Assembly: GCA_018287875.1 (NCBI GenBank)
Contig: JAGVVL010000015.1
Coordinates: forward strand, 186,001 to 250,000
Length of the DNA stretch: 64,000 nt
From: Nigrospora sphaerica
Lineage: Eukaryota; Ascomycota; Sordariomycetes; Amphisphaeriales; Apiosporaceae
Direction: 5' to 3'
Made by a program: the position numbers and the translations under genes. Positions 9,750 to 19,957 of the stretch are shown here, one piece after another. The notes under the pieces are model-generated. The model saw only the letters and a list, made by a program, of their open reading frames with translations. It had not been told where the DNA came from and did not search any database. The stretch's first letter is position 1. Each line of letters begins with the position of its first letter.

Positions 9750-11522
9750 TTATTATTATTATTATTCTTACACCTAGCGACCTATTTAGGCCATGAGGAC
9801 CCCCTGCGCATCTTAGCCTAGGAAAACCGTTCCGGGCAACCGTCCGGCCGGGTGAAAAACCTAGGTTCCGCTGCGTCGTACCGCTTCTATCTACTCTTTG
9901 ACCTGCCATACCGAGATCGGGCTCAGCGCGCCCGCTTCCTAGCTGATAAGTTGATTTGCTAGCTGGAACATGTCCAGCCTTCCGGAGCGGAGTAGCCATC
10001 TTGCGATGATTCCTGCTTTTCCTGGGGTGTCGAGCATCCTGTCCGTGTCTATCGGTCCTCCTAGAGCTTGGACGAGATGCTCTCGTCTTTCTCTTTCCCG
10101 TGGGCAGAAAACGAGGATATGCCGGACGGTCTCCCTGCCCTGACCACAGACGCACCAGGGGCTGTCGAAGCCCGGGACCCTACGCTTAAAAAGGAAGTCT
10201 CGCAGCCCAATCTTGCCAGTCCTCGCTTGGACGAGGATGGAGCTCTCGGCTTTATGGAGTCCCTTATGGAGCTTGAGGACGTGCTTGTCTGGCGGCATTT
10301 TAGTTGCTGCCGGTGTTCGTGTTGTTCGATTTTGCTACGCTTGTTGCCATCTTTGAAGCCAGTCTCTCTCCTCAGCCTTATGTGCTGAGTCTCCAGCTAG
10401 CCATTCGTCTAGCCACCTCTTACGATCGGGAGCGTCGGGGCCTTTCGGTCTGCGCCGGCGAGTTGGTCTTGTTAGGATCCATCTAGCTGCGTTTTCGCAT
10501 CTCGCTTGGATGAGTGATGCGATACGCGGCTGTTGGAGCCTCTCTTCCGATGCCGCCACCCTTCTGTTGAGCCACGTGTCTAAGGGGGACACGTAAGCTT
10601 CCGTTTCTAGTACTGCGGTGGCCGTGGCTTTGAAAGCTCCTGTGACCTTTCGGAGGCACTCTGTCTGGACGTCGTTGAGTGCCTTGGCTCGATTTTTCGA
10701 GATCTGGCGGTGCCACTCTGAAGCTCCATAGCCTATCGCAGACTGTACGACAGCTATATAGACTTGGCGGGCTCGTTGGAGAGATGCGCCCCACGTCGAG
10801 CCGGCTATCCGGTTTAGAGCGTAGACCTGCGTCGCCATCTTCTTCGATATCGACTGGATATGGACGTCCCAGCGGAGACGTCTATCCACCTGGATGCTAA
10901 GGACGCGGCAGGAGTCTTCTGGTTCGATTTCGTGACCTTCTAAGGCTATCTTTGTATCCGGACCTTTCCGTCTTCGAGAGAAGTGGACTAGGTGATATTT
11001 CTGGACTGCAAAGGTCATGCCGTGGCTGACTGCCCATTCTTTGCAGACCCTATGAGCAGCTTCTAGCCGCTCGCAGGTCTGCTCTAGGTTTAAGCCGAAG
11101 CCCACGAGGTTTGTGTCGTCTACGAAGGCTATAGTAGCTATCCCTGGTACAGCGCGGAGGGCCTTATAGAGACCGGCTGTATAAAGGCAGAAGAGGATAG
11201 GCGATAGGGGTGAGCCCTGCGGGACGCCTGCTGGGACTGGGATCTCGTCCGATTCCTGGCCATCGAAGAACAGCGTAGTGGACCGGTTAGATAAGAAGCT
11301 TCGGATCCAGCTAATAGTCCATATAGGGACCCTCAGCGCTCGCAGGTTAGCGAGGAGCCTTCCATGGTCGACGGAGTCGAAAGCGCCTGAGATATCCAGC
11401 GATAGAAGGGTTGCTGCACCTCCATGTTTCCAGGCTGTGCGGACTAGGTCCGTTAGCAACCGTAAGGCTGTTTCCGTGGAGCGGCCTTTCCGGTTGCCCA
11501 TCTGTTCGTCCGGGAGCAGCCC
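9750..11522 (-). mobile_element. Tad1-like LINE, copy B: 5'-truncated, young
   Basis: 1.77 kb, flanked by a perfect 14-bp target-site duplication ATGAAGAGGGGTAA (9736-9749 and 11523-11536). Its 3' end has the same (TAA)n-type tail as copies A and C. The element starts inside the reverse transcriptase, the usual 5' truncation of target-primed reverse transcription. It has far fewer RIP changes than copies A and C. Confidence 0.9.
9939..11501 (-). pseudogene. LINE ORF2, C-terminal half (reverse transcriptase), one in-frame stop
   Basis: The minus-strand reading begins MGNRKGRSTETALRLL and includes reverse-transcriptase blocks: SLDISGAFDSVDHGRL, GVPQGSPLSPILF and the catalytic FVDDTN (about 11110-11125). 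After a single TAG at 10335-10337 (probably CAG) the same frame continues to a C-terminal zinc-binding pattern CVCGQGRETVRHILVFC near 10110-10160 and ends at 9939. The catalytic Asp pair is intact here, unlike copy C, where the second Asp reads Asn. The N-terminal endonuclease and ORF1 are missing, so it is not autonomous. Neighbouring ORFs on the plus strand are antisense shadows. Confidence 0.85.
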
Positions 11523-11536
11523 ATGAAGAGGGGTAA

Positions 11537-11679
11537 AGGTCCGAATACCCGGACGGTCATGCCTGAGGCGGGGTAATGGTTCCCTCTTTCATGACATTCT
11601 CAAATCATGTAGTCGCCTTCGTTCCCCCCTCTCCCCCTTCCATGCGAGTCTTCTGCCGTCTGCATAGCATCCTTGGGCC
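11537..11679. other. Boundary between transposon stack and first accessory gene
   Basis: Composition shifts from AT-rich RIP DNA to ordinary GC content. It should hold the promoter of the gene at 11680. It contains a pyrimidine-rich tract at 11622-11641, common in fungal promoters. Confidence 0.4.
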
Positions 11680-14620
11680 ATGGCAGAGGCGTTAGGGGCT
11701 GCCGGATCCATTGTTGGCATTGCTGCTTTCGGTCTGCAGCTCAGCAACACACTCCGAATATACGTGGAAGCATTGATCGACTATGAGGACAGCATCTGGG
11801 ATATTTCCCTGCACATTGAGGCGACCGCCTCGGCGTTACAAAGGCTTCACGAGCTTATTCAGAACGACTGGACAGCGCTCGAGGGAGCAAGCCCCTCACT
11901 GCTCAAAAAGGATGGGCTGGACGAAATCACCTCGTTAAGTACCCAGTGCAAAAGAGTGTACGAGGAAATTGCTGTTCTTATAACCAAAGCGGCGGGGCAG
12001 CACGATGAAAAGGGGAAGGGACAGAGAGGTCAGGTCGACCTGAACGCCCTGAAAAGCGCAACACTGTACCACAGAATGCGGTGGCCGTGGCTGGAACCCC
12101 AGATCAGGAGAAAACAAGGCCAGCTTCGATCGATCCAGAACAATATTTTGTTCTACATGAACGTGGTTCAACTGGGTCAGGCCATGATGTCGTATGCCTT
12201 CCGTCCAGCTAATACATTGAGCTCGTTGATTAACTCTTTTATCGAGGGCGGCGAAAGGAACGGCTCACGACCCGAAAGAGGCCACCGAGCTCCGGTCCGC
12301 TGCAATGGCCCTGAGGAAAAGAATGAACTCTTCCACGATTGCACCCGTGCTAGGGAGGTCCCGGACTATTCCTTTCAGAGAGCCCTCACCAATATCCTCG
12401 TCCTCATCAACTGCATCCTTCTCGTCGACCCCAGTTACACCAAGTTATACGGGGGACCCTCAGCCAGAAACAACGCGGAATCGAGCTCCAAATCCCAGGC
12501 CAGACACACCATCATTCATACATTCATCGGGTAGGACTACTCGTTCGCCTTCTCCGGTACGCTTCACTGGCTGGCATCCCACGCTTTCAGAGTCGTATAC
12601 CCCATCGCCTCCACCTTCTCCGGCTGGGAGACGTCGTCCAACTTCTCGGCCAAGCAACGGTCCTGGGTCTCCTCCACTTCGACAATCAGGTGCACAGAGA
12701 ACCCGCCGGGCTTGTGATGGCCCACACTATCCTTTGTTTTCCTCTCCAGGCAAGCCGCCACAACAACGAGAACCAGAGGAACCGGGACAGTCAGGACGAC
12801 CAACAACCGGTCTATCCATGCTACCAACCGACTTTTACTGCAAGCTCAAAAACAAAAGGATACAGCCTCTGATGTCGGTGCTCAAAGACATGTTCCAACA
12901 TCGATATCGTGTCAAGCTGGAATGCTACATTCTCCCGCATGGAGAGACAGTAGCCCATAAACTTCCGTTGGAGCAGCGGGCCCTCCGGAATCTAGCGACG
13001 CAATTAGGAATTTTCAACACGACATGGACGGATAACCTAAGCCTGCTGGCCGATTGTTCACAATCTATAGAGGAGAGCCTGCGGAGCATCAACAAGTCAC
13101 ATCACTGCCCTAGAAGCTGCGTGGCAGTCCATTCCTTCGAACCAGCCAACTCTCGCGAAATGAGTCTACTGGTGTTTCTTTCGATTGGAAAGTCAGTCAA
13201 GCCTATATATTTCCTTAAACCTGACGGCGGGGAGTACGAGTTCATTTTTGAGAGCTGTCGGCTATGGCCGGTAAGTCTACTGTAGCATATTGAGTCTTCG
13301 AGTGATACTAAACCTACCACAGGATATGTTAATGAGACTGATCTCAGTCTTTCCGGTTGGGAGCACCGAAAGAGACTTAGTGTATCTCGGAGGGTATTCA
13401 TTAATGGATAATAAAGGGCGCAGGGTCACCCCAGCGACATGGGACAGCATTATACAGCCAGGACTCCTCATCACAATGACCTGGAGACCAGAACGAGCAC
13501 CCTTTATGGCAGAACGCCTGGAACCGCCACCGTCGCCGCCACTCTCGGAAGCCTCCCTCCATGGGCACTCAGGCAGCGGCAGGTCTTACCAATACATCAA
13601 CGGCACCAGGGTCGTCGTGAGCCACAAGTCGTCTCACCGCGCGAGGCGAAACAGCACTCTCGAGGTTCCCACTGCGTACGCTGTCCCGCGCATCACACCA
13701 CTGCACTCACCACCAAGGCCCTACGTGGTCCAGCCGGCTGCGCCGCCCAGCCCGACATACTACGAGAGGCCGTCGCGCTACTACCCTCCAAGCCCCGTGG
13801 TACACGACAATTCCAACATGACTCGCCCGCCAACGGAGCCATAACCACAGCCGTCGCAACTCTGACGAAGTAAGACGGCTACGCCGGGATATTGAAGAGG
13901 CAAATGAGGACCTACGACAGCAAGAGATACAAAGCAGGATCGATAAGCGGAACGAGAGGATTGCTAGTCGACCCCCGATGACACGGCTCCCTCCTACGCC
14001 GCCTACATCCCAGCCCATCTACTACCGGCGCTCCGCCGTTATTCCGGCCATCGATATGCGCCGGGTTCACTTTGACACGCAAGAGGCCGAAGAGGCGCAG
14101 TTTGATGAGGGCCTTCCCTCCAGGTTCGATTCCGCCTATATCCCGCGACATCAGATGCCTCCGCGGCCGACGGCACACCAACGGCCGGAGATGCCCCAGA
14201 GAAGAAGGGATCCTAGGAGGGGATTGAATTGTAAAGGTCCAAGAAGAAGCTCTAGGGAGCCTCATACAGAGTCGGATTTGGTTGACACGGAAGACAATGC
14301 TCGAGAAGGAGCGGTGGTGGCAAGCTCAGAGGATCAGGACAGCACTGCGGGAGTCGAAGAGGAGGAAGACTTGGAAATTGACAGGTTTCTGGCTAGATGG
14401 ACCAACGCTTTCAACGTAGGTCTGAAATGCGAGGAGGCATCTTCAAAGGGGTCGGCCCCGGGGATCGAAGAAAACGGGCGGTCCAAGCAGGCGAAGCTCC
14501 AACGATGAAATTGAAGAGATGGAGCCCGAGCAAGTCAGCAAGCGGGGGCGGGGCCGGCCCCGGGGGTCCAAAAACAAGACGGTCGGTCAGGCCAGCGTCG
14601 TTCAGGGCTCGGACGATTGA
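11680..14620 (+). CDS. STAND-type N-terminal domain, ubiquitin-like domain and AT-hook protein, frame-disrupted
   Basis: Starts at MAEALGAAGSIVGIAAFGLQ, the typical opening of the fungal N-terminal domain found on STAND/NACHT and related proteins. A small intron is likely at 12203-12257 (branch GATTAAC, AG acceptor), then a Ser/Pro-rich linker. A clear intron lies at 13271-13322 (GTAAGT, CTAAAC, CACAG); the exons on either side join into a fungal ubiquitin-like domain (VKPIYFLKPDGGEYEF before it, LVYLGGYSLMDNKGRRV after). After 13844 the reading needs a shift to an acidic/coiled-coil part (RRLRRDIEEANEDLRQQE, 13876 on). At about 14426 it needs another shift to a frame with two AT-hook-like motifs, QRGRPRGSKK and KRGRGRPRGSKNK, ending at TGA 14618. 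These shifts mean a pseudogene, missed introns or sequence errors. A signalling or DNA-associated role is inference; related N-domains occur in fungal self/non-self recognition proteins. Confidence 0.6.
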
Positions 14621-16883
14621 GGGCGGCGAAGGTGACGTACGTGAGCGCCTGGGTTTGGCCGGGTTGCCGCGTGACTTGGTCGATCGCGCCAAGCAATTCC
14701 CCGGATACCTGGTCGAGAACCACAAGCACATCAAGAAGTTCCTGACGCGCCGTGCGGGAAAGAATACCCCAGCCCGGATCCTCGAGAGCGCCCCGGACGT
14801 GGACGACGACATCGACGGCTACTGGACAGCCAAAGATGTGGGGCGCCTCCGGTCGACGTTCGAGGACGGCGAGGCCTGGACGCGCATGCGGACGACGCCC
14901 ATTGTCTACCACCAGCAGTACTGGTCCATGTGGCGGGGCATTTGCCTCGTGACGGGCGTGACGCCCATGCACATCGTCAACCGGCGTCGGTTCCTCGAGT
15001 ACGGGGGCTCGTACGAAGGACTGGGCGCTTTGCGCACCGACTGGTCCAACCATTTCTGCGAGAAACTGACGAAGCTGGCACTGGGCTCGCCCTGCGGCAC
15101 CAACATGGAGCTCCTGTCCTGGTTCATCCGCTACGTGGCGGCATGCTTCGAGGACGACCGGCGGTACGTGCCCTTCGGCGACCACGAAACGGGCCACGAA
15201 TTTCTCGACCACTTCGCCTGCGCCATGCGGGTGACCAACGGGGACAGGAGCATTCCCGAGGTGCTCGAGGTGGTGCTCAGGGAGTGGCCTAATCCGCCGT
15301 GGTACGCGGCCGTCATGAAGCTCGCGGGCTCCGAGGGCCTGCGTCTGGGGCTTCGGTCGTTCCGGGACAAGACCGGCCAAAGCGTGTACAAGCCGTACCG
15401 CGTCACCACCAAGATGCTCTCCAAGCTCATTGAAGCTTCCGACGGCGCGACGCGGCCGGGGACGGCTTTCCTCCAGCAGGTTGATACCATGTACGCCGTC
15501 AGGAAGCCAGAAACCATCTGCTGATACACGAGGACGTGGAGGGCCTGAACGCGCTGCGCAAGCCGATTCTGCTCGCCGAGGAGGGGTTCAGGGGCAAGAT
15601 GGAGAGGTACAGGGCCCATGGGGTGCAACTCGCGGGTCCGCAAGCCATGTGGAACGCCGTGAAGAAGGCGTGGAGCGCGCGGATCAAGCGCATTACCGAC
15701 GAGGTCAAGGGCAGCCCCGACGTTGAAAAAGGCCAGTCTTCTGAGGGCGGGCAGTCTCGGCAAGAGGGCGCCACTGCCGGCATAGCATCGCCGGTCCTCG
15801 GCGGCGCAGGCGGCAGCGCAAGCCCGTCCCCCCGTGGCTCGGACGAGGATGCGGCGCGCTCGGTCCAGTCCGACGACGACGGACCCGGCCCCGGGTATTT
15901 GGATGCCAGCTTCGATGCGGCGGTCGGTGGGGCGACGGCGGCCGCGCTCGAGGCCACGCGCCTGATCGTCGCCGAGCTGGAGGACAAGCAGAGGGCTCGC
16001 GAGGAGGAAATCGCCCGACTCAAACGCGAAATCGAGAAGCGCGATCGCGAGCACGGAGAGGCAAGGGCGCAAGAACAGATGGAGGCCAGCAACAGAACTG
16101 CGACAGGGAAGCGCAAGCTTGAGCAAGACGTACATGGGCTCGAGAGAAAGCTCGTAGAAGTGGGCAATCAGCTGGGGCGCGCGAACAGCAAGGTGGACCG
16201 CCTGTCGGCGGAAAATAGGGGCCTCGTCAGGGAGTTCGGCGAGCGTAAGCAGAAGCTCCGGGCCCATGAAGCTCGTGAGACGGACTATACGAGGGCGAAG
16301 TACGATGTGCAGCGCCTATCGGCGGAAAAGGAAGAGCTGGTCAGCAAGCTCGCCGAGCATGAGCAGAAGATGGTCGAGAACCAGCAGCGGACCCACGAAG
16401 CTCGTGGGGCGGACCAAGCGAGGCCGAAACCAAGAGGTGGAACGACTGTTGGCGGAAAAGGAAGAGCTGGCCGGCGAGCTCGCCGAGGAGAAGCGGAAGA
16501 CGGCAGTGGCAGAGAAGAAGTTGCAGGAGGAGAAGCAGAAAGCGGCAGAGGCAGTCACCAACATCTCGGACGCGGTGGATGTCGCGAAGCTCCTCATTGA
16601 GGTAGCGGGGCAATCCAGGACAATCGCGGAGCAAACCGACAAGATCAAGAAGCTGGAAGACTCACGCATGGAAGATGCGGAGAGAATCAGGCAGCTCGCG
16701 GAGGCCGACAGGGCAATGGGGACGGCCACGGGGGCCCCTGGGACCGCCTCCGGGACAAGCCCTGCCCAAGTCAAACTGGCCCGCAAGCGGGTAGTGACTA
16801 AGATGGTCCGCGGCAAACGGGACAACCCGAACGCGGGGACGCCGGGGACCCTAGGTACACTGTATGACTGGATCGGTGTATGA
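14621..16883 (+). pseudogene. Unknown conserved domain followed by long coiled coil; frame-disrupted, possibly the 3' part of the preceding gene
   Basis: The frame open from 14397 gives sensible protein from about 14619: EGGEGDVRERLGLAGLPRDL, then a Trp-rich globular region (GYWTAKDVGRL, YHQQYWSMWRGICLVTG, LRTDWSNHFCEKL) to about 15500. I do not recognise this domain. Near 15512 the reading moves frame to HLLIHEDVEGLNALRKP and then a coiled coil of heptads with two repeats of the unit RLSAEKEELVSKLAE/RLLAEKEELAGELAE. A one-base shift near 16432 is needed between them. It ends at 16881-16883. A one-base change at 14618 would join it to the AT-hook protein upstream, so the two may be one large former gene. 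The junctions are not at canonical splice sites. Confidence 0.5.
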
Positions 16884-17254
16884 CCTCCTTCTGGAGGCGT
16901 GTTGTATAGCCTGTTTCTAAACGCGGGGGTTTCGACGTACTTTAATAAATGCCTCGACTGGACGGGTGCTGGCGCCTCTAGGTGGCCTCGCTTGCCTCCA
17001 GGCAGACATTGCTCTTATCAGACGCGCTGCGCACTTCCCCTGTAGTATCCAACGCCGATAGGGCACGATCCCACTCCCGGATGGTTGGATGGTTGCCTGC
17101 GTCGCCGAGATCATCGCGTACAAATACCCTACCCAAGCACTTACCCCAACACCAACGCAGGACTGGACCATCACCGCCACACCCAACACGCTTTCCCCCT
17201 CGTACCAGCCCTGTTACCGTGCCCACCGGGGTTTTCTTGCCGCAAACCCATATC
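16884..17254. other. Intergenic spacer
   Basis: About 370 bp between two frame-disrupted genes. Nothing supported as a gene or repeat. It should hold the promoter of the gene starting at 17255. Confidence 0.4.
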
Positions 17255-18567
17255 ATGGCCGATAAAGACTTGGAGGCGGCGATCGCCATCCTGGGAGACA
17301 TACACGTGGCTTCGAGCCCCCCCAACTCTTCAAGAAGTCCCTCGCCACAAATCCTTCGCACTTTGCCCTCTCCTCGGCCATGGGCAGACTGACGGTGCGC
17401 CGCTTCAGGCTTGACGGCGAGACCGACTTCGAGCACACCACCGTCGTGGACGCCGCTTTGGTCGTGCTGCGCCACCTGGGCCAATGGGGCATCCCGAGCG
17501 AGGAGTGGGCCTGGCCGTACGGGGGCGAGCCGGACGCTTTCATGGAGACGCGCCGGGAGCAGGAGAAGGAATACCCGCTGCTGCGAATCATGTGGTGCAA
17601 CCTCGACCACGGCGGCCCCAACCACCAAGCCAAGATGCGGGAGGACTCGGTCGTCCGGTGGCACGTGACGCGGCAGCTCTGCAGCGCGCACGGGTCGACG
17701 CCCGAGACGTTGACCTTCATGGAAGCCATGGAAAGCGAGCCCATGTGCCGCCTGTTCTGGTCGCGCCACTTCGTACTAGCTACGCGATAAGCGGCCGCTG
17801 TGCAAGGATAGCGACGGCGACTGGAATTTCGTCGAGGACGATGCCGGCGCCCTCGCCTCGGAGGAGTTGGTGCACTTGAAGGAAGACGAGGAGGACCTGG
17901 GACAGATGGTCGAGGAGTACTTTGGCGAGTTCACGTGGGATTACGGAGGGGCCGCGTCAACCAGAAGATCTTTTTCGCGTCGGTCAACGGCGTCGTGCGC
18001 GTCCACTACACGCCCACGGATGCGCACAAGCGTACGTACGCGGGCCTACACCGGTTCAAGGCGCGCATCCTGTGTCCGCTCGCGAAGCTCGGCACCACCA
18101 AGGAGGTCCGGGAGGAAGAGGTACAGTACACCCTCGTCGCCGTCGTCCACATGCCCAAGGACGGCGGCTTGGGCGTTCGCCTCTACGCGCCGAGCGGACT
18201 TCCATTGCATCTGGACAAGGGAATGCGGCACCTCTCACAGGAATGGAGTATTGGTGACAAGGATGAAGGTCATTGCATGCTCTACTACAAGCAGGCGGCC
18301 AAGGTGGACCAGACGGGTGACGAGTTCCCCGAGGCCGTCCCACGGGACGAGAGGCGGGAAAAGAGGCTTCAAAAATTGGCCAAACTCCCAAGGGAGGAAC
18401 TCGCAATGGCCACGACCCCAAAGGAGCCCACACAGGACACGGCATTGGAACTGCGTGCTGCGATCACGGAACTCACAGCCAACATCGACGCGATGGTTCG
18501 GGCAGGGCGTACTGAGCACGGTAATGCGGATGCACCCCCGAACGCACCGAGAAACACAGAGCCATGA
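17255..18567 (+). pseudogene. Orphan fungal protein gene with at least three single-base frame disruptions
   Basis: Starts MADKDLEAAIAILGDIHV at 17255. The reading moves frame at a C7 homopolymer near 17311 (one C short) to PQLFKKSLATNPSHFAL and GRLTVRRFRLDGETDFEH. It moves again near 17779 (one base extra) to LRDKRPLCKDSDGDWNFVED, and near 17952 (one G short) to GRVNQKIFFASVNGVVRVHY. It ends PPNAPRNTEP at 18565-18567. Pieced together it is about 430 residues with a basic/coiled C-terminal part (RDERREKRLQKLAKL). I do not recognise the family. No other in-frame stops are seen, so loss is recent or the indels are assembly errors. It lies beside the equally disrupted STAND/AT-hook gene. Confidence 0.5.
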
Positions 18568-19957
18568 GAGATTCGTCTACCTCTCGGCCCAGATCGGCCA
18601 GAAGCAACAGGTCCGGGCGCAGTCGTTGATCCGAATTCAAGGTGCAAGTGGGCGACGACCCGCAAAGCACATGTACGTTAAGTAGATATGATAAGTAGCC
18701 AACGATCGCTCGGTTTACGCAGTAGCAACGACGACGTAGGAATTTCTGCTCCCTCTTTCATGTTTTCAAACCATGTTGGCCTCGTTGGCGTCCACAGCCT
18801 GGCGACCAGCAATCAAGGGCCTCGCGGTGCTCTTGCGCGAGGCGCCGTGGTTCCTACACCAGGCGGTGTTCAATAGTGGATGAAGCACACGTCCATACTT
18901 CCACAGGCCTTCCGCCTTTCTCGACTGGCGTGGCCTCGATTACGCTCCGACCGCCGTTGCCGGGTTTCCGTAGTGCCCCCGGACGGTGGCCTCTAGAGGG
19001 GCTTGGCGGCATGGCATTCCATCCATCTTTCAGCCTCTTCGCGTTGCATGCCGATCCTGAATCGTGCAACCGCCACACCGCTGCGGGCGCTAGCGCCGGG
19101 GGGCCTGGACTCCGGCCTACCGATAAGCGAGGCCAGTCGACACGCCATGGCCCACCGCCGTGTTTTCCTATTTCCGAGGGGGGGGGAGGCCGACCTTGCC
19201 GGATCCGGCGAAAATACCCCGACCATTCCTCCGGACGGGGGGGCGTCCCCAGCGGACCGTCTCTACACAATGGCCGACGGTCTCAAGCAGTCGGTATCGA
19301 GTGCAGGCCGTCTCGCGTGCAGCCGTTTCAGATCCAGGCCGTGGCGAAGGTGCCGGGCGCCACTGCCGCGTCCGAGGGCCGCCGCCTCGACGCGGCGGAA
19401 ACTCTGTTTGACGCGGCGTTACCGCATTCGGGGGCCGGCGCCAGGGGAAAAAAAAAAGCCGGGCCGGTCGGGTCGGCCGGTCTCCTTATTCAAGAAGGCG
19501 GCGCGGACGACGCGGAGCTGAGTCATATGGGGCTACCCACCCTAGACGCAAGAATGATGCAGCCGCCATCTGCATCCCGGCGGCCTCTTCTGTGTTCCAA
19601 CGCATGGAACTTGCCGAAGAGGGGGGGTGAATGCCGTAGAGGGGGGGGACTGCCGAGGAGGGCAAAACGCTAAATGCCGGCATTGGAACGGCCCAAGATC
19701 TTGGACACGCGTGCCGCACGTTTTTAATTGCTCGCCCGTTTCCATGTTCCCGCCCGCGTGACATTCGCCGATGCCCTTTTTATCAACGCTCTCAGCACCG
19801 AGTAGAGTACGAAGGTGCCGGGGTTCGCGGCCGAACTGCCTACCTTGACAAATCCTGCGGGGAGTGCTTCCCTGCTGGCCTCTGACCACGTCGGCCTTTT
19901 GCCCCGAGGCCACCTAGCGGACCAACGGCGCGGCCGGGAAAGGAGAAGAGGGCGGGC
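18568..19957. other. Gene-poor GC-rich spacer
   Basis: 1.4 kb with only overlapping long open frames in several phases, as expected from GC-rich DNA. A 265-codon plus-strand frame (18876-19673) has Gly/Arg/Pro-rich content and no domain, so I do not call it. A short stretch at 18748-18780 (TCCCTCTTTCATG and nearby) resembles 11581-11620 upstream of the STAND-type gene. Confidence 0.4.

Noticed and set aside
14535..16267. Long minus-strand frames opposite the coiled-coil gene
   Set aside because: Composition mirrors the plus-strand coding bias; the plus strand has coherent heptads and a Trp-rich domain.
18876..19673. 265-codon plus-strand frame
   Set aside because: No domain, signal or splice support; it is overlapped by equally long frames in other phases.
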